64,000 nt of DNA from Nitratireductor soli (lineage in GTDB: Bacteria > Pseudomonadota > Alphaproteobacteria > Rhizobiales > Rhizobiaceae), in contig NZ_LFVY01000020.1 of assembly GCF_001050155.1 (NCBI RefSeq), positions 1 to 64,000 on the forward strand, in the 5' to 3' direction. Positions 9,376 to 18,108 of the stretch are shown here, piece by piece (position 1 is the first letter of the stretch; each line of letters opens with the position of its first letter). The notes beneath the pieces are model-generated. The model was not told the DNA's origin, did not search any database, and saw only the letters and a program-made list of their open reading frames with translations. Position numbers and translations under genes: made by a program.

Positions 9376-10878
9376 ATGGCAAAGATCATCGAGACAGCAA
9401 CCGGCGCCGAGGCGCTTACCTTCGACGACGTGCTCCTGCAGCCGGGACATTCGGAGGTCATGCCGGGCCAGACCGATGTGCGCACGCGCATCGCCGGCGA
9501 CATCGAGTTGAACATCCCGATCCTGTCGGCGGCGATGGACACCGTCACCGAATCGCGCCTGGCCATCGCCATGGCGCAGGCCGGCGGCGTCGGCGTCATT
9601 CACCGCAACCTTTCGCCCGCCGAACAGGCCGAGGAAGTGCGCCAGGTGAAGAAGTTCGAATCGGGCATGGTGGTGAACCCGATCACCATCGGTCCCGACG
9701 CGACGCTGGCCGAGGCGCACGCGCTGATGCGGGCGCATGGCATTTCCGGCATTCCGGTGGTCGAGAACGGCGGCGCCGGCGGCCACACGACCGGCCGGCT
9801 GGCCGGCATCCTGACCAACCGCGATGTGCGTTTCGCCTCCGACCCCGACCAGCCGGTGCGCGAATTGATGACCCACCAGAACCTGATCACCGTCAGTGAC
9901 GGCGTGGCGCAGGACGAGGCCAAGCGGCTTCTGCACCAGCATCGCATCGAGAAGCTGCTGGTGGTCGACGAGGCCGGCAATTGCGTCGGCCTGATCACCG
10001 TCAAGGACATCGAGAAGTCGCAGCTCAACCCGCACGCGGCCAAGGACGCGCAGGGCAGGCTCCGTGCGGCGGCGGCCACCAGCGTCGGCGATGACGGCTT
10101 CGAGCGCGCCGAACGGCTGATCGACGCCGGCGTCGATCTGTTGGTGATCGACACGGCGCACGGTCATTCGCAGCGCGTGCTCGATGCGGTGACCCGCGCC
10201 AAGAAACTCTCCAACGCCGTGCGCATCATCGCGGGCAATGTGGCCACCGCCGACGGCACCAAGGCGCTGATCGACGCCGGTGCCGACGCGGTGAAGATCG
10301 GCATCGGGCCGGGCTCCATCTGCACGACACGCATCGTCGCCGGCGTCGGCGTGCCGCAGCTTTCGGCCATCATGTCTGCGATGGAGACGGCCGAGAAGGC
10401 CGGCATCTCGCTGATTGCCGATGGCGGCATCAAGTATTCGGGCGACCTGGCCAAGGCGCTCGCCGCCGGCGCGGCGGCGGCCATGGTCGGCTCGCTGCTG
10501 GCCGGCACGGATGAAAGCCCGGGCGAGGTGTATCTGCACCAGGGCCGCTCGTTCAAGGCCTATCGCGGCATGGGTTCCGTTGGCGCAATGGCGCGCGGCT
10601 CGGCCGACCGCTATTTCCAGGCGGAAGTGCGCGACACGCTGAAACTGGTGCCCGAAGGCATCGAGGGGCAGGTGCCCTACAAGGGGCCGACCGCCGGCGT
10701 TCTGCACCAGCTGACCGGCGGCCTGAAGGCGGCGATGGGGTATGTCGGCGCGGCCAACCTGGCCGACTTCCGCGACAAGGCGACCTTCGTGCGCATTTCC
10801 GGCGCGGGCCTGCGCGAGAGCCACGCCCACGACGTGACGATCACGCGCGAAAGCCCGAATTATCCCGGAGGTGGCTAA
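9376..10878 (+). CDS. guaB: IMP dehydrogenase
   Basis: 500 residues, the normal length. It catalyses NAD-dependent oxidation of IMP to XMP, the committed step of GMP synthesis. The N-terminal part of the barrel ([24 protein letters not shown]) is followed by two CBS domains at about residues 95-215. The catalytic loop reads [17 protein letters not shown] with the active-site Cys. [11 protein letters not shown] and the flap with YRGMGS follow, and the C-terminus has the usual conserved region around [11 protein letters not shown]. The ATG at 9376 matches the family start (MAKIIE). Confidence 0.97.
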   Translation: MAKIIETATGAEALTFDDVLLQPGHSEVMPGQTDVRTRIAGDIELNIPILSAAMDTVTESRLAIAMAQAGGVGVIHRNLSPAEQAEEVRQVKKFESGMVVNPITIGPDATLAEAHALMRAHGISGIPVVENGGAGGHTTGRLAGILTNRDVRFASDPDQPVRELMTHQNLITVSDGVAQDEAKRLLHQHRIEKLLVVDEAGNCVGLITVKDIEKSQLNPHAAKDAQGRLRAAAATSVGDDGFERAERLIDAGVDLLVIDTAHGHSQRVLDAVTRAKKLSNAVRIIAGNVATADGTKALIDAGADAVKIGIGPGSICTTRIVAGVGVPQLSAIMSAMETAEKAGISLIADGGIKYSGDLAKALAAGAAAAMVGSLLAGTDESPGEVYLHQGRSFKAYRGMGSVGAMARGSADRYFQAEVRDTLKLVPEGIEGQVPYKGPTAGVLHQLTGGLKAAMGYVGAANLADFRDKATFVRISGAGLRESHAHDVTITRESPNYPGGG

Positions 10879-11025
10879 GGGCCGGCAAAGGACGAGTGGG
10901 CCTTGCGCGGCTTCTTCGTGTCAGCCGCGCGGTGTAGGACGCGGCCAACCGTCGTAGGATCCAGCAATGGCATCGGACGCGTCCATCCAGGCGCTGCACA
11001 AGGACGCTCCATCGACTTGCTCTTC

Positions 11026-11072
11026 CGCGTTTATGCGGACGTCAGGTGATTCCACCTGACGGCAGAAACTGC
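11026..11072. repeat. Palindromic intergenic element, copy A
   Basis: It contains the inverted repeat GTCAGGTGATTCCACCTGAC (11041-11060) preceded by CGCGTTTATGCGGAC. The element recurs in inverted orientation at 13943-13987. It lies about 40 bases upstream of the HlyU-domain gene, so it could be a regulator binding site or a mobile palindromic repeat. Confidence 0.7.
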
Positions 11073-11103
11073 TATAAGCCACGGTAATCATGGGAGTAAG
11101 CGC

Positions 11104-11397
11104 ATGTCATTCTTGAAACGGCTCTTCGGCGGCGCGGACGGCGGCGGGCAGGCGGGTGCCGGCAAGCCGGTCGGCGAGGCTGTCGAGCACAAGGGATTCA
11201 CCATCCAGCCGACGCCGTTCGCCGAGGGCGGGCAGTACCAGACCTGTGCCATGATATCCAAGGATATGGACGGTGGGCGCAAGGAGCACAGGCTTGTGCG
11301 CGCCGACCGGTTTCCGAGCGCCGAGCTTGCCGCCGACCAGGCCGTGCGCAAGGGACGGCAGGTGATCGACGAGCAGGGCGAGGCGATCTTCGATTGA
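11104..11397 (+). CDS. HlyU-domain protein
   Basis: 97 residues: a short MSFLKRLFGG start, a Gly/Ala spacer, then a compact alpha/beta domain (YQTCAMISKDMDGGRKEHRL) typical of the HlyU family (named after the Vibrio regulator). The name is historical; in alphaproteobacteria the function is not established and no HTH is visible. GGGAGTAAGCGC provides the ribosome-binding site. Its upstream region carries a palindromic element. Confidence 0.75.
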   Translation: MSFLKRLFGGADGGGQAGAGKPVGEAVEHKGFTIQPTPFAEGGQYQTCAMISKDMDGGRKEHRLVRADRFPSAELAADQAVRKGRQVIDEQGEAIFD

Positions 11398-11477
11398 GCC
11401 GCAGGCGGTGAGGTTCACCAGCCTCCCGCCGGGCCGGCCTGCGAGACCGCGCAACAGGACAGAGGGAACGACCCATC

Positions 11478-12155
11478 GTGACGCTCGCAGCCTCCCTGTT
11501 TCCTCTGCTGTGCTGGCTGTCCTATGCGGTTTTTGCCGGCTGGCTCGAGCGGCGGCGACCATCCCTGTCGATCATCATGGGCGCGCAGCGCAAGCGCTGG
11601 GTGCGCAATGCGGTGCGCCGCGACACGCCGCTCGACGCGATCCTGTCGGGCAATCTGATGAGCGCGGTGTCGTTCTTCGCTTCGACCACGGTGCTGATCA
11701 TCCTGGCGGTCATCGCTGTCCTGGGGCAGGTCGATTCCGTGGTGGATGCGGTTTCGGTGATGCAGCCCGAACTCGACCTCACCAAGGCGGCGGTGGAGCG
11801 CCACATCATCATCTTCCTGATCATGTTCGTCATGGCGTTCATGGCGTTCACCCTGTCGCTGCGCCAGTTCAACCATTTCTGCATCATGCTCGGGGCAGCC
11901 GACCATGCGGATGAGGCGGACCAGGAAGAGATCTTCATCATGGCGGCGCTCAACACGCTTGCCGCGCGCAATTTCAACCATGGGATACGGGTCTACTACT
12001 TTGCCATCGCCATGATCGCCTGGTTCGTTTCCATCTGGGCGGGGATCATCGTGAGCGTGCTCGTCTTCGGCTCGATCCTGTATCGCGAATTCTTTTCGGC
12101 CGCGCGCGAGCTCGTCGCAGGGCTGAAGCAGGATGTGCCCAAGCCGCGCGGGTGA
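11478..12155 (+). CDS. DUF599 family inner-membrane protein
   Basis: 225 residues from a GTG start, with four predicted membrane helices (about 5-22, 73-93, 112-135 and 184-208). The conserved loop motif SLRQFNHFCIMLGA and the NTLAARNFNHGIRVYYF stretch match DUF599. The function of the family is unknown. It follows the HlyU-domain gene by 80 bases and may share its transcript. Confidence 0.8.
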   Translation: MTLAASLFPLLCWLSYAVFAGWLERRRPSLSIIMGAQRKRWVRNAVRRDTPLDAILSGNLMSAVSFFASTTVLIILAVIAVLGQVDSVVDAVSVMQPELDLTKAAVERHIIIFLIMFVMAFMAFTLSLRQFNHFCIMLGAADHADEADQEEIFIMAALNTLAARNFNHGIRVYYFAIAMIAWFVSIWAGIIVSVLVFGSILYREFFSAARELVAGLKQDVPKPRG

Positions 12156-12181
12156 TCGCGGCGCATTCTTCTCCGACAAAC

Positions 12182-12799
12182 TCAATCCCTGCCGTTGGTC
12201 CCGCTATCCGGTTCGGCCAGGCCCGCGATCAATCCGGCCAGGGCGCGGCGGCAGGCATCCGCATCGGCACCGGCCTCGATGGACAACGCGGCCCGGTCGA
12301 AAGCAGCCGCCAGAAGGCTGGTCAGCGGGTCGAGCGGCAGGCGGCGTACCGTGCCGGCGCGCATGGCGGCAGCCAGGCCTTCGCGGAGGGTTCTGTTGCC
12401 GTGGCGGTTGTCGATCTCGTCCATCAGCGCGCGTCCCAGGACCGCGGGTCCATCGAGGAGCAGGAGCCGGGTGCGGCCGGGCTCGGCCATTGCCGCCAGA
12501 TAGGCGTTGCCGCCGTCGATGAGCGCGTCGATGGGCGAGGCGGCGGTGCCCGATCCCTGCTCGACCTGTGCCGCCACCTTCTCCGCCTCGCGTTCGGCCA
12601 CCGCCTGGAGCAGAGCCTGCTTGTCGGCGAAATGATGATACAGCGCGCCGCGCGTCAGGCCGGCCATCCTGACGATCTCAGGCGTCCCGGTTTCGGCATA
12701 GGATTTCTCGACGAAAAGACGCCGTGCCGCCTCGATCAGTTTCTCGCGGGTTTCCTCTGTCCGTTCACGGTTGGAACGGCGGGCAGATTCCTGTTGCAT
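12182..12799 (-). CDS. TetR/AcrR family transcriptional regulator
   Basis: 205 residues when started at the ATG whose codon touches the operator (12797-12799). The N-terminal HTH is clear (REKLIEAARRLFVEKSYAET, VRMAGLTRGALYHHFADKQAL), followed by an all-helical ligand domain. The strong palindromes directly upstream suggest autoregulation and control of the divergent VOC gene at 12928. The ligand is unknown. The DUF599 gene converges on it from the other side. Confidence 0.9.
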   Translation of the reverse strand: MQQESARRSNRERTEETREKLIEAARRLFVEKSYAETGTPEIVRMAGLTRGALYHHFADKQALLQAVAEREAEKVAAQVEQGSGTAASPIDALIDGGNAYLAAMAEPGRTRLLLLDGPAVLGRALMDEIDNRHGNRTLREGLAAAMRAGTVRRLPLDPLTSLLAAAFDRAALSIEAGADADACRRALAGLIAGLAEPDSGTNGRD

Positions 12800-12845
12800 A
12801 CATGCAGCCTGTATGTTAGTTGAATTTACGTACAGGCTGCATGTA
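12799..12845. promoter_or_regulatory. Candidate TetR operator: perfect 15-bp inverted repeat
   Basis: TACATGCAGCCTGTA at 12799-12813 is exactly inverted at 12831-12845 (TACAGGCTGCATGTA), with centres 32 bp apart. Each arm is itself an imperfect palindrome of AcrR-like form (ACATGCAG-CCTGTATG). Two repressor dimers could therefore bind, one per arm. The site abuts the tetR start codon and lies about 80 bases upstream of the divergent VOC gene. Confidence 0.8.
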
Positions 12846-12927
12846 TAAATCAGTTCTGCAGAAAAGGAAAACCCGTTCGTCACGCCGGCTCTGATCGGAG
12901 CCTCTCAGCACCAGGGAAAGGTAAATC

Positions 12928-13353
12928 ATGAAAAGCACGAGCTATTATCCAGTCATCATGACCGACAAGGTCGCGGAAACCGCGGCGTTCTACTGCACGC
13001 ATTTTCGTTTTCAGCCGCTGTTCGAGGCCGATTGGTATGTGCATTTGCAGTCGAGCGAGAACCCGGGTGTCAACCTGGCGGTGATGGATGGAACGCATGA
13101 AACCATTCCTGCGGCAGGGCGTGGGCGCGTTTCGGGCCTGATCCTGAACTTCGAGGTGGACGACCCGGATGGAGAGTATGAGCGCGCTGTCGCGGCCGGC
13201 CTGCCGATCCTGCAGGAATTGCGCGACGAGGCGTTCGGCCAGCGGCATTTCATCACCGCCGACCCCAGTGGCGTGCTGATCGACATCATCAAGCCGATTC
13301 CGCCATCGGCGGAGTTCGCCGCCCAGTACGCGCCGGAAGCAACGCCCGAGTAA
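12928..13353 (+). CDS. VOC (glyoxalase/bleomycin-resistance fold) protein
   Basis: 141 residues with the beta-alpha-beta-beta-beta pattern of one VOC module. The first half carries [21 protein letters not shown] and the second [22 protein letters not shown] followed by [17 protein letters not shown]. Likely a metal-dependent lyase, dioxygenase or binding protein; the substrate is unknown. The ATG has AGGGAAAGG upstream. It is divergent from the TetR regulator across a large operator and is the probable regulated gene. Confidence 0.8.
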   Translation: MKSTSYYPVIMTDKVAETAAFYCTHFRFQPLFEADWYVHLQSSENPGVNLAVMDGTHETIPAAGRGRVSGLILNFEVDDPDGEYERAVAAGLPILQELRDEAFGQRHFITADPSGVLIDIIKPIPPSAEFAAQYAPEATPE

Positions 13354-13362
13354 CGGGCCCTG

Positions 13363-13392
13363 GCCGGGCTGCCCGCAGACGGGCGGCCCGGC
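13363..13392. terminator. Strong hairpin between convergent genes
   Basis: GCCGGGCTGCCCG pairs with CGGGCGGCCCGGC around a CAGA loop, with one internal mismatch. It lies between the converging VOC and FKBP genes and probably terminates both, though no long U-tract follows. Confidence 0.55.
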
Positions 13393-13400
13393 ATCGTTGT

Positions 13401-13835
13401 TCAGCCGCCGACGATTTCGACGATCTCGACGTCGAAAACCAGGTCGCGCCCGGCGAGCGGGTGATTGGCGTCGACGGTCACCTCCTGGTCGGTCAGATCG
13501 ACCACGGTCAGGGCGATTTCGCCGCCGTCCGGCGTGGTCGCCTGCAGGCTGGCGCCCAGCGCCAGTTCCAGCTCCGGCGGCAAGGCCGAGCGCGGAACGA
13601 TCTGGACCTGGGCTTCGTCGCGCGGGCCGTAGGCTTCGTCGGCGGGAATGGTCAGGGTGTCGCTGTCGCCGACCGCCATGCCCTCCACCTGACGGTCGAG
13701 GCCGGGAATGATCTGGCCGCTGCCGACCTGAAACTCCAGCGGTTCGCGGCCGGCGGACGAATCGAACTCAGTTCCGTCGGCCAGTTTGCCCGTATAATGG
13801 ATGCGCACGACATCGCCGCTCTTGATCTGGCTCAT
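13401..13835 (-). CDS. FKBP-type peptidyl-prolyl isomerase, SlyD-like
   Basis: 144 residues. The FKBP half (VRIHYTGKLADGTEFDSSAG, QVGSGQIIPGLDRQVEGMAVGD) is interrupted by an inserted flap with chaperone character (residues about 70-125), and the domain closes with NHPLAGRDLVFDVEIVEI, as in SlyD/SlpA proteins. It lacks the His/Cys-rich metal tail of enterobacterial SlyD. Expected cytoplasmic prolyl isomerase and chaperone. Confidence 0.88.
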   Translation of the reverse strand: MSQIKSGDVVRIHYTGKLADGTEFDSSAGREPLEFQVGSGQIIPGLDRQVEGMAVGDSDTLTIPADEAYGPRDEAQVQIVPRSALPPELELALGASLQATTPDGGEIALTVVDLTDQEVTVDANHPLAGRDLVFDVEIVEIVGG

Positions 13836-14154
13836 GTCTGTCTCTCAATCGCTTGTGTCGGAAGATAGTGGCGCAGGCAGTCCTGCAAGCGCCGATGAAA
13901 AGGGTTTGCCGCGCTGCTGCGCCCCTTTCGCCGAAACCTATCGCATTTCGCAGTCAGGTAAAATCACCTGACATCCGCATAAATGCGAATCTCGCATGAA
14001 AACGGCCGGAAAATCCCGCTTTCGCGAGATTCTCCGGCCGCAGCGACGATCTTCGTCGGCCCTCGGGCTGGGGAGCGCTTGGGGGAGCCGGATCGTCGCA
14101 GCCCTCACGGCGCGAGTGCATGCGGGCAACGCACGCGAGGGTCTCGTTCGGGCG
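13836..14154. other. Intergenic region with palindromic element
   Basis: No gene is supported. It carries the second copy of a palindromic repeat (13943-13987), close to the start of the FKBP gene, followed by GC-rich DNA with CTTTCGCGAGATTCTCCGGC-type sequence that shows no coding pattern. Confidence 0.5.
13943..13987. repeat. Palindromic intergenic element, copy B
   Basis: The reverse complement reads CGCATTTATGCGGATGTCAG and continues GTGATTTTACCTGACTGCGA, aligning base for base with copy A (11026-11072) apart from a few substitutions. Its core is the inverted repeat GTCAGGTAAAATCACCTGAC (13953-13972). It lies upstream of the FKBP gene. Confidence 0.7.
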
Positions 14155-14568
14155 TCATTTTCCGACGATCGCCCATTTCACGCCAAAGGGGTCGCGCACC
14201 TCGCCATAGCGGTCGCCCCAGAACATCTTCTCCAGCGGCATGACGACCTCGACACCCGAGCCGACCGCACGCGCCCACCAGCCATCGACGTCGTCGACCG
14301 CCAGCGTCAGGGTGAAGCCCTGGTGCTTTTGCAGCGGCTGGCCGTATTCGGGATAGGGATCGCACAGCATGACCGAGCCGCCATGAATATGCAGGTGGAT
14401 GTGCATGGTGCGGCCCTGATCGTCACTCGGCTGGCGGTAGACCTCGCGCGCGGCGAAAGCCTGTTCATAGAACGCGGCCGCCTTGGAGGCGCCGCCGACC
14501 ATCAGATAGGGGACGACCCCGCCCAGCACCGGCGGCATTTCCTGAACGGCGGTTTCGACATCTGACAT
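14155..14568 (-). CDS. VOC family protein, PhnB-like
   Basis: 137 residues. GGVVPYLMVGGASKAAAFYEQAF opens the fold and GGSVMLCDPYPEYG plus DPFGVKWAIVGK close it, as in PhnB/YdcJ-type glyoxalase-fold proteins. These are often found with YciI/DGPF proteins in ECF sigma-factor loci. The upstream region holds AAGGAGAAGAACA before the ATG and the same TGTCGG-N17-CGTC element as the two nearby YciI genes. It is therefore a likely target of the ECF42 sigma factor encoded at 16855-18108. No substrate is known. Confidence 0.8.
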   Translation of the reverse strand: MSDVETAVQEMPPVLGGVVPYLMVGGASKAAAFYEQAFAAREVYRQPSDDQGRTMHIHLHIHGGSVMLCDPYPEYGQPLQKHQGFTLTLAVDDVDGWWARAVGSGVEVVMPLEKMFWGDRYGEVRDPFGVKWAIVGK

Positions 14569-14615
14569 TGTTCTTCTCCTTTTTGCCCAGCCCGTTTGTC
14601 GGGCCTTGTCATGAG

Positions 14616-14642
14616 GACGAACGAGCCCCCCGCGATCCGACA
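14616..14642 (-). promoter_or_regulatory. Candidate ECF42 promoter of the PhnB-like gene
   Basis: On the minus strand TGTCGG (14637-14642) is followed after exactly 17 bases by CGTC (14616-14619), 48 bases from the start codon. The same hexamer, spacer length and tetramer occur before both YciI genes of this locus, and agree with the TGTCGA/CGTC-type motif I recall for ECF42 sigma factors. Confidence 0.65.
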
Positions 14643-14697
14643 GCTGTGCTGTTTTTGTGTGGGCATGTGCCTGCCCCTGCCGGCCGCCGGCGACATT

Positions 14698-16248
14698 TCA
14701 ACCGGCGGCGGCGTGGACATCGCCATCCGGGCTGGGCGTGCCGACCTCGCGCAGCATCAGCGTGACCAGCAGCGCTGTGGCCAGAGCAATGACGGCGCAG
14801 ACCGACGCTGCTACGACCAGGCCATCGGAAAACGCCCCCTGCGCGCCTTCGATCAACGCCGCGCCAGCCACCAGCGGCAGATCTGCGGCCACGGTCAGCG
14901 CGCCGCCCAGCGTGTCGCGGGCGGTGGCCGCAACATCGGCGGGAATCCCGCGCGCTGCCTGTTCCATGCCTGTCCGATAGGCGGCGGTCACCACGCTGCC
15001 GAGCACGGCAATGCCCAGCGCGCCGCCGAGTTCGGTACAGGTTTCGGCGATGGCCGAGGCCGCGCCGGCGCGCTCCGCCGAAACCGTGCCGACCACGAGA
15101 TCGGTGGTGAGGGTGAAGACCGGCGCCAGCCCGAGAGAGAACACGGTGAAAGCGGCGATCATGACCACCAGGTCCGCATTGGCGGCGGCCCAGGCAACGC
15201 AGACGAAACCGGCAGCGGCGAGGATCAGGCCAAGCGCCATCACAAGCGGTGGGCGAATGCTGGCGGTCAGCATCGACGTCAGCATGGAGCCGACGATGAA
15301 GGCAAGGCTGGACGGCAGCGACCACAGGCCCGCCTGGAGCGGTGTCAGGCCGAGCACGAGCTGGAGAAACTGCGCGATGAACAGGAACGAGCCGAAGGCG
15401 ATGAAGAAGGCGAACAGGTTGACCAGCAGCGAAGCGCTGAAGGCGGGGCGGCGGAACAGGCTGAGATCGATCAAAGGATCGGCGAGCTTTTTCTGGCGAA
15501 GGACGAAAACGAGGCCCAGCACGGCACCCAGGGCGATGGCGCCGCCGGCCAGCGGCGAGAGGCCATGTTCGGCGCTGTGCTTGATGCCGTAGATGACGGA
15601 GAGGATCGCCACCAGGGACAGGAGGGCGCTGACGATGTCGAGCCTGCCGGCATCCGGATCACGGAATTCCGGCAGCAGGAAGGGGCCGACCAGAAGCAGG
15701 AGGATCATGACCGGCACGGCGATGAGGAACACCGAACCCCACCAGAAATAGCCGAGCAGAAAGCCGCCGACCAGCGGGCCGATGGCGGCACCGGCGGAGA
15801 AGCTGGAGATCCACACACCGATCGCAAATGTGCGTTCGCGCGGATCGTGAAACATGTTGCGCAGGAGGGACAATGTCGAGGGGGCGAGCGTCGCGGCTGC
15901 CAAACCGAGCAGGGCACGGGCGGCGATCAGCATCGCCGGCGTCGTGGAAAAGGCCGCCAGGATGGAGGCGAGACCGAAGGCGACGGCACCGATCATCAGC
16001 AGCTTGCGCCGGCCTATCCGATCTCCCAGCGTGCCCATGGTGATGAGTGAGCCGGCGATGAGGAAACCGTAGATGTCGACGATCCACAAAAGCTGGGCGC
16101 CGGTCGGCTTGAGCGCGGCGCTCAGATGCGGAATGGCGAGATTGAGAACCGTCATGTCCATGGAGTAGAGCAGACACGGCAGGGCGAGCACTGCGAGGCC
16201 GATCCATTCGCGTCGGCCGGCGCGGGCTGTTTCAACGGGGGCGTTCAT
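14698..16248 (-). CDS. MFS transporter, DHA2 14-TM type (SmvA-like)
   Basis: 516 residues starting at MNAPVETARAG. About 14 membrane segments are seen. LYSMDMTVLNLAIPHLSAAL in TM1 and MGTLGDRIGRRKLL (motif A) are the pattern of SmvA/LfrA-type exporters of quaternary ammonium compounds and dyes. GLAAATLAPSTLSLLRNMF follows in TM4. Expected inner-membrane proton-driven efflux. It sits between two genes with ECF42-type promoter elements but has no such element of its own just upstream. It ends 129 bases before the VOC gene start. Confidence 0.85.
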   Translation of the reverse strand: MNAPVETARAGRREWIGLAVLALPCLLYSMDMTVLNLAIPHLSAALKPTGAQLLWIVDIYGFLIAGSLITMGTLGDRIGRRKLLMIGAVAFGLASILAAFSTTPAMLIAARALLGLAAATLAPSTLSLLRNMFHDPRERTFAIGVWISSFSAGAAIGPLVGGFLLGYFWWGSVFLIAVPVMILLLLVGPFLLPEFRDPDAGRLDIVSALLSLVAILSVIYGIKHSAEHGLSPLAGGAIALGAVLGLVFVLRQKKLADPLIDLSLFRRPAFSASLLVNLFAFFIAFGSFLFIAQFLQLVLGLTPLQAGLWSLPSSLAFIVGSMLTSMLTASIRPPLVMALGLILAAAGFVCVAWAAANADLVVMIAAFTVFSLGLAPVFTLTTDLVVGTVSAERAGAASAIAETCTELGGALGIAVLGSVVTAAYRTGMEQAARGIPADVAATARDTLGGALTVAADLPLVAGAALIEGAQGAFSDGLVVAASVCAVIALATALLVTLMLREVGTPSPDGDVHAAAG

Positions 16249-16386
16249 GACGATCCTCTGTCTGTGCCACGGTGCGCGATCCTGCGCCGTGACGGTCAAG
16301 ATAACGGGGTAAAGCGGCGCACGGTCGCGCGAGGCCAAATGCACAATCGCACAGTCCTCCTGACAGCATTCTGTCAGGACGCGGAA

Positions 16387-16761
16387 TCAGGAGGCGATTG
16401 CGTTTGGCGCCTCGGAGATGCCGGTGACGGCGCGCAACTCCACCGTGCCGTAGGCGGCACAGGGGATTTTTCCGGCGACATCGATGGCGTCCTGCAAATC
16501 CTTCGCCTCGATCAGGATGAAGCCCATCAGCTGTTCCTTCGTTTCGGCGTGCGGGCCGTCCAGGGCGACCACCTTGCCGCCGCGGCTGCGCAGATGCAGC
16601 GCTTCGGAAGGCGAGCGCAGGGCATGGGCGACGACCATGTGGCCGGACGCCGCCAGCACCTCGTCATAGGCGAGCGATTCCCGGATGAGCTGCGACATCT
16701 CCTGTTCAGGCAGGGCGTCCAGCGTGGCTTCGTTGAGATGGATCAGACAGACAAAACGCAT
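16387..16761 (-). CDS. YciI/DGPF-domain protein 1
   Basis: 124 residues of ferredoxin-like fold. MRFVCLIHLNE opens the domain and the DGPF box appears as LDGPHAETKEQLMGFILIEA. DGPF proteins are the genomic hallmark partners of ECF42 sigma factors; their biochemical role is unresolved. AGGAGAAAGCA precedes the ATG. An ECF42-type element (16810-16836) lies 49 bases upstream, between this gene and the sigma-factor stop, so the gene can be transcribed separately from the sigma gene. Confidence 0.85.
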   Translation of the reverse strand: MRFVCLIHLNEATLDALPEQEMSQLIRESLAYDEVLAASGHMVVAHALRSPSEALHLRSRGGKVVALDGPHAETKEQLMGFILIEAKDLQDAIDVAGKIPCAAYGTVELRAVTGISEAPNAIAS

Positions 16762-16809
16762 TGCTTTCTCCTATGTTCATGCGGCGCGGGGGTGCGCCGA
16801 TACCCGGAG

Positions 16810-16836
16810 GACGCGCTGCAGATCAAGCGGCCGACA
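16810..16836 (-). promoter_or_regulatory. Candidate ECF42 promoter of YciI gene 1
   Basis: TGTCGG (16831-16836) and CGTC (16810-16813) on the minus strand with a 17-base spacer, just after an A-rich stretch (AAAGAAAAAA). Hexamer, spacer length and tetramer match the sites before YciI gene 2 and the PhnB-like gene. Confidence 0.65.
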
Positions 16837-16854
16837 TTTTTTCTTTGATGAATT

Positions 16855-18108
16855 TCAGGAGACGCGGGTTTTTTCCGAAAGCTTGTCGAGATGCATGCGG
16901 ATGTGGGCTGCTTCGGCCGGCGTGCGGGCAAGGGAGATGGCGCGGTCGAAGGCTTCGCGGGCATCCTCGCTGCGGCCGGCCTCGCTCAGGAAAGCGCCGC
17001 GCACGCCGTGAAAATAGAAATAGCCCGACAGACGTTCGGCCAGCGGGGCGAGCAGGTCGAGCGCGGCTTCGACGCCGCGCGTCTTGGCAACCGCCACCGA
17101 ACGGTTGAGCGTGATGACAGGAGAAGGCTGCAGACGCTCGAGCGTCTGGTAGAGAAGGTCGATCTCCTGCCAGTCCGTGTCCTCAGGACGCGCGGCGCGG
17201 GCGTGCAGGGCGGCAATGGCCGCCTGGACCTGGTAGGGGCCGGGACGGCGGTGGCGCAACGCCTTGTCGACCAGCGCGAGCCCTTCGTCGATCAGCGGGC
17301 GCTTCCACAGGCTGCGGTCCTGGTCTTCGAGGAGCACGGCATTGCCATCGGCATCCATGCGCGCTGCGGTGCGCGCATGCTGCAGGATCATCAGCGCGAG
17401 AAGGCCCATGATTTCCGGCTCGGCGGGAAACAGCCTGAGCAGGAGCCGCATCAGGCGGATCGCCTCGTCGCACAGCGAGGCGCGCACGACGCTGTCGCCG
17501 CTGGAGGCCGAATAGCCCTCGTTGAAGACCAGATAGAGCATGGCGGCGACCGCGCCGAGGCGCTCGGCGCGTTCGGCCGCATCGGGAGCGGCGAACGGCA
17601 CATTGGCCTCGGCGACGCGGCGCTTGGCGCGGGTGATGCGCTGCTCCATGGCCTTTTCGCCGACCAGGAAGGCGCTGGCGATCTCCGGCACGGTGAGGCC
17701 GGAGACGATGCGCAGCGCCAGCGCCACCTGCTGGGTGGCCGGCAGGTCCGGATGGCAGCAGACGAACATCAGGCGCAGGATATCGTCGCGGTAGTGGGCG
17801 TCGTCGAGCCGTTCGGCCATGTCCGTCTCGACATCGTCCAGATCGGAGATCTTGTCTTCGGGCGGCAATGCGGTGTTGCGGCTGTCGCGCCGCACATGGT
17901 CGAGGGCGGCGTTGCGGCCAACGAAGATCAGCCAGGCGGCGGGGTCGCGCGGCGGCCCCTTCACCGGCCAATGCTTCATGGCGCGCAGGCAGGCTTCCTG
18001 AAAGGCTTCCTGAGCCCGGTCGAGATCGCGGAAATAGCGCAGCAGCGCGCCCATCGCCTGCGGGCGGGCGCCGGTCAATGCCGCTTCGATCCAGGCCGGG
18101 TCCGTCAT
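16855..18108 (-). CDS. ECF42-type RNA polymerase sigma factor with long C-terminal domain
   Basis: 417 residues from an ATG overlapping the upstream YciI stop. Region sigma-2 is at about residues 15-80 (FRDLDRAQEAFQEACLRAMK, AWLIFVGRNAALDHVRR). Sigma-4 is at about 125-180 (LALRIVSGLTVPEIASAFLV, MEQRITRAKRR). The remaining 230 residues form a helical TPR-like domain beginning at MLYLVFNEGYSASSGD, a segment conserved in ECF42 (SigJ-like, DUF6596) proteins. No anti-sigma gene is adjacent; in this group the C-terminal domain is thought to control activity. It is coupled to YciI gene 2 and probably autoregulates through that promoter. Confidence 0.88.
   Translation of the reverse strand: MTDPAWIEAALTGARPQAMGALLRYFRDLDRAQEAFQEACLRAMKHWPVKGPPRDPAAWLIFVGRNAALDHVRRDSRNTALPPEDKISDLDDVETDMAERLDDAHYRDDILRLMFVCCHPDLPATQQVALALRIVSGLTVPEIASAFLVGEKAMEQRITRAKRRVAEANVPFAAPDAAERAERLGAVAAMLYLVFNEGYSASSGDSVVRASLCDEAIRLMRLLLRLFPAEPEIMGLLALMILQHARTAARMDADGNAVLLEDQDRSLWKRPLIDEGLALVDKALRHRRPGPYQVQAAIAALHARAARPEDTDWQEIDLLYQTLERLQPSPVITLNRSVAVAKTRGVEAALDLLAPLAERLSGYFYFHGVRGAFLSEAGRSEDAREAFDRAISLARTPAEAAHIRMHLDKLSEKTRVS

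Noticed and set aside
14596-16050. 484-codon plus-strand frame opposite the DHA2 exporter
   Set aside because: Antisense of a clear 14-helix transporter; composition is Gly/Arg/Asp/Gln-rich without any domain.
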